13,933 bases of DNA from a bacterium (GTDB taxonomy: Bacteria > Patescibacteriota > JABMPQ01 > JAQVVF01), in assembly GCA_030611905.1 (NCBI GenBank), contig JAUWOX010000014.1, positions 1 through 13,933 on the forward strand. Direction: 5' to 3'. Made by a program: the position numbers and the translations under genes. Below are positions 13,852-13,933 of this stretch, piece by piece; position 1 is the stretch's first letter; each line of letters starts with the position of its first letter. The notes under the pieces were generated by a model that did not search any database, was not told the DNA's origin, and saw only the letters and a list, made by a program, of their open reading frames with translations.

Positions 13852-13933
13852 CTATTTCTGACACTTCGGACAATAACACGTCCCACGCCCCCCAAGCTTA
13901 TTCTTCGCAATCTTCCCCCCACACCGGTAACAC
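13852..13933 (-). CDS. mutM: Formamidopyrimidine-DNA glycosylase, C-terminal end
   Basis: Only the last 26 residues plus TAG lie in the window, reading CYRCGGKIAKNKLGGRGT then CYCPKCQK. This is the C-terminal zinc finger of Fpg/MutM with CxxC...CxxC and the GGRGT loop whose Arg contacts DNA. The enzyme excises 8-oxoguanine. The rest of the gene is beyond the right edge. Endonuclease VIII (Nei) shares the finger, but GGRGT-x-YCPKCQ favours MutM. Confidence 0.85.
   Translation of the reverse strand, partial: CYRCGGKIAKNKLGGRGTCYCPKCQK

Overview
The window looks like chromosomal DNA of a low-GC bacterium, most likely a Candidatus Patescibacteria (CPR) genome. Pointers are short, AT-rich housekeeping genes that mostly lack a Shine-Dalgarno (SD) sequence, a TruB shorter than the E. 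coli type, a twin CxxC zinc-ribbon protein, a five-unit repeat protein of a kind I associate with CPR genomes, a tRNA without encoded CCA, and many orphan small genes. UGA is a normal stop here: an RF2 gene is present and itself ends in TGA. Assignment below phylum level is not possible from the sequence alone.

Layout, left to right. 1-2313, minus strand: anaerobic class III ribonucleotide reductase, nrdD followed by the 5' part of its activase nrdG, overlapping by 83 bp, with a roughly 155-nt leader containing two hairpins. 2314-3303, minus: mazG-like pyrophosphohydrolase then truB. 3480-5498, plus: an OPT-family transporter, visibly richer in G+C than its neighbours and with a strong SD. 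5579-6018, minus: a double CxxC zinc-ribbon protein driven by a near-consensus promoter. 6079-8148, minus: a palindromic repeat (R1), nicotinate phosphoribosyltransferase, and a REP-associated tyrosine transposase (RAYT) whose reading frame contains a perfect 34-bp palindrome. 8478-9365, plus: a protein of five ~44-residue repeats. 9469-9619, minus: tRNA-Gln(CUG), preceded by a partial copy of its own 5' end that is split by a 42-bp hairpin-forming insert. 9717-10298, minus: two small orphan genes, each with an excellent SD and its own terminator. 10381-13163, minus: prfB (with a programmed +1 frameshift), ftsE and ftsX. 13251-13592, minus: another SD-led orphan gene. 13725-13753: a second, oppositely oriented copy of the R1 palindrome. 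13852-13933, minus: the C-terminal zinc finger of MutM.

How the genes work together. NrdD and NrdG form one enzyme system that makes dNTPs without oxygen; MazG-like enzymes clean up non-canonical NTPs; nicotinate phosphoribosyltransferase salvages NAD precursors; TruB modifies tRNA. The prfB-ftsE-ftsX block links translation termination with the FtsEX division/cell-wall complex. The most interesting layer lies between genes: a single-strand HUH transposase together with at least three kinds of palindromic element (inside its own gene, as a two-copy dispersed repeat, and inserted in a tRNA duplicate), which suggests active or recent REP-like element mobility.
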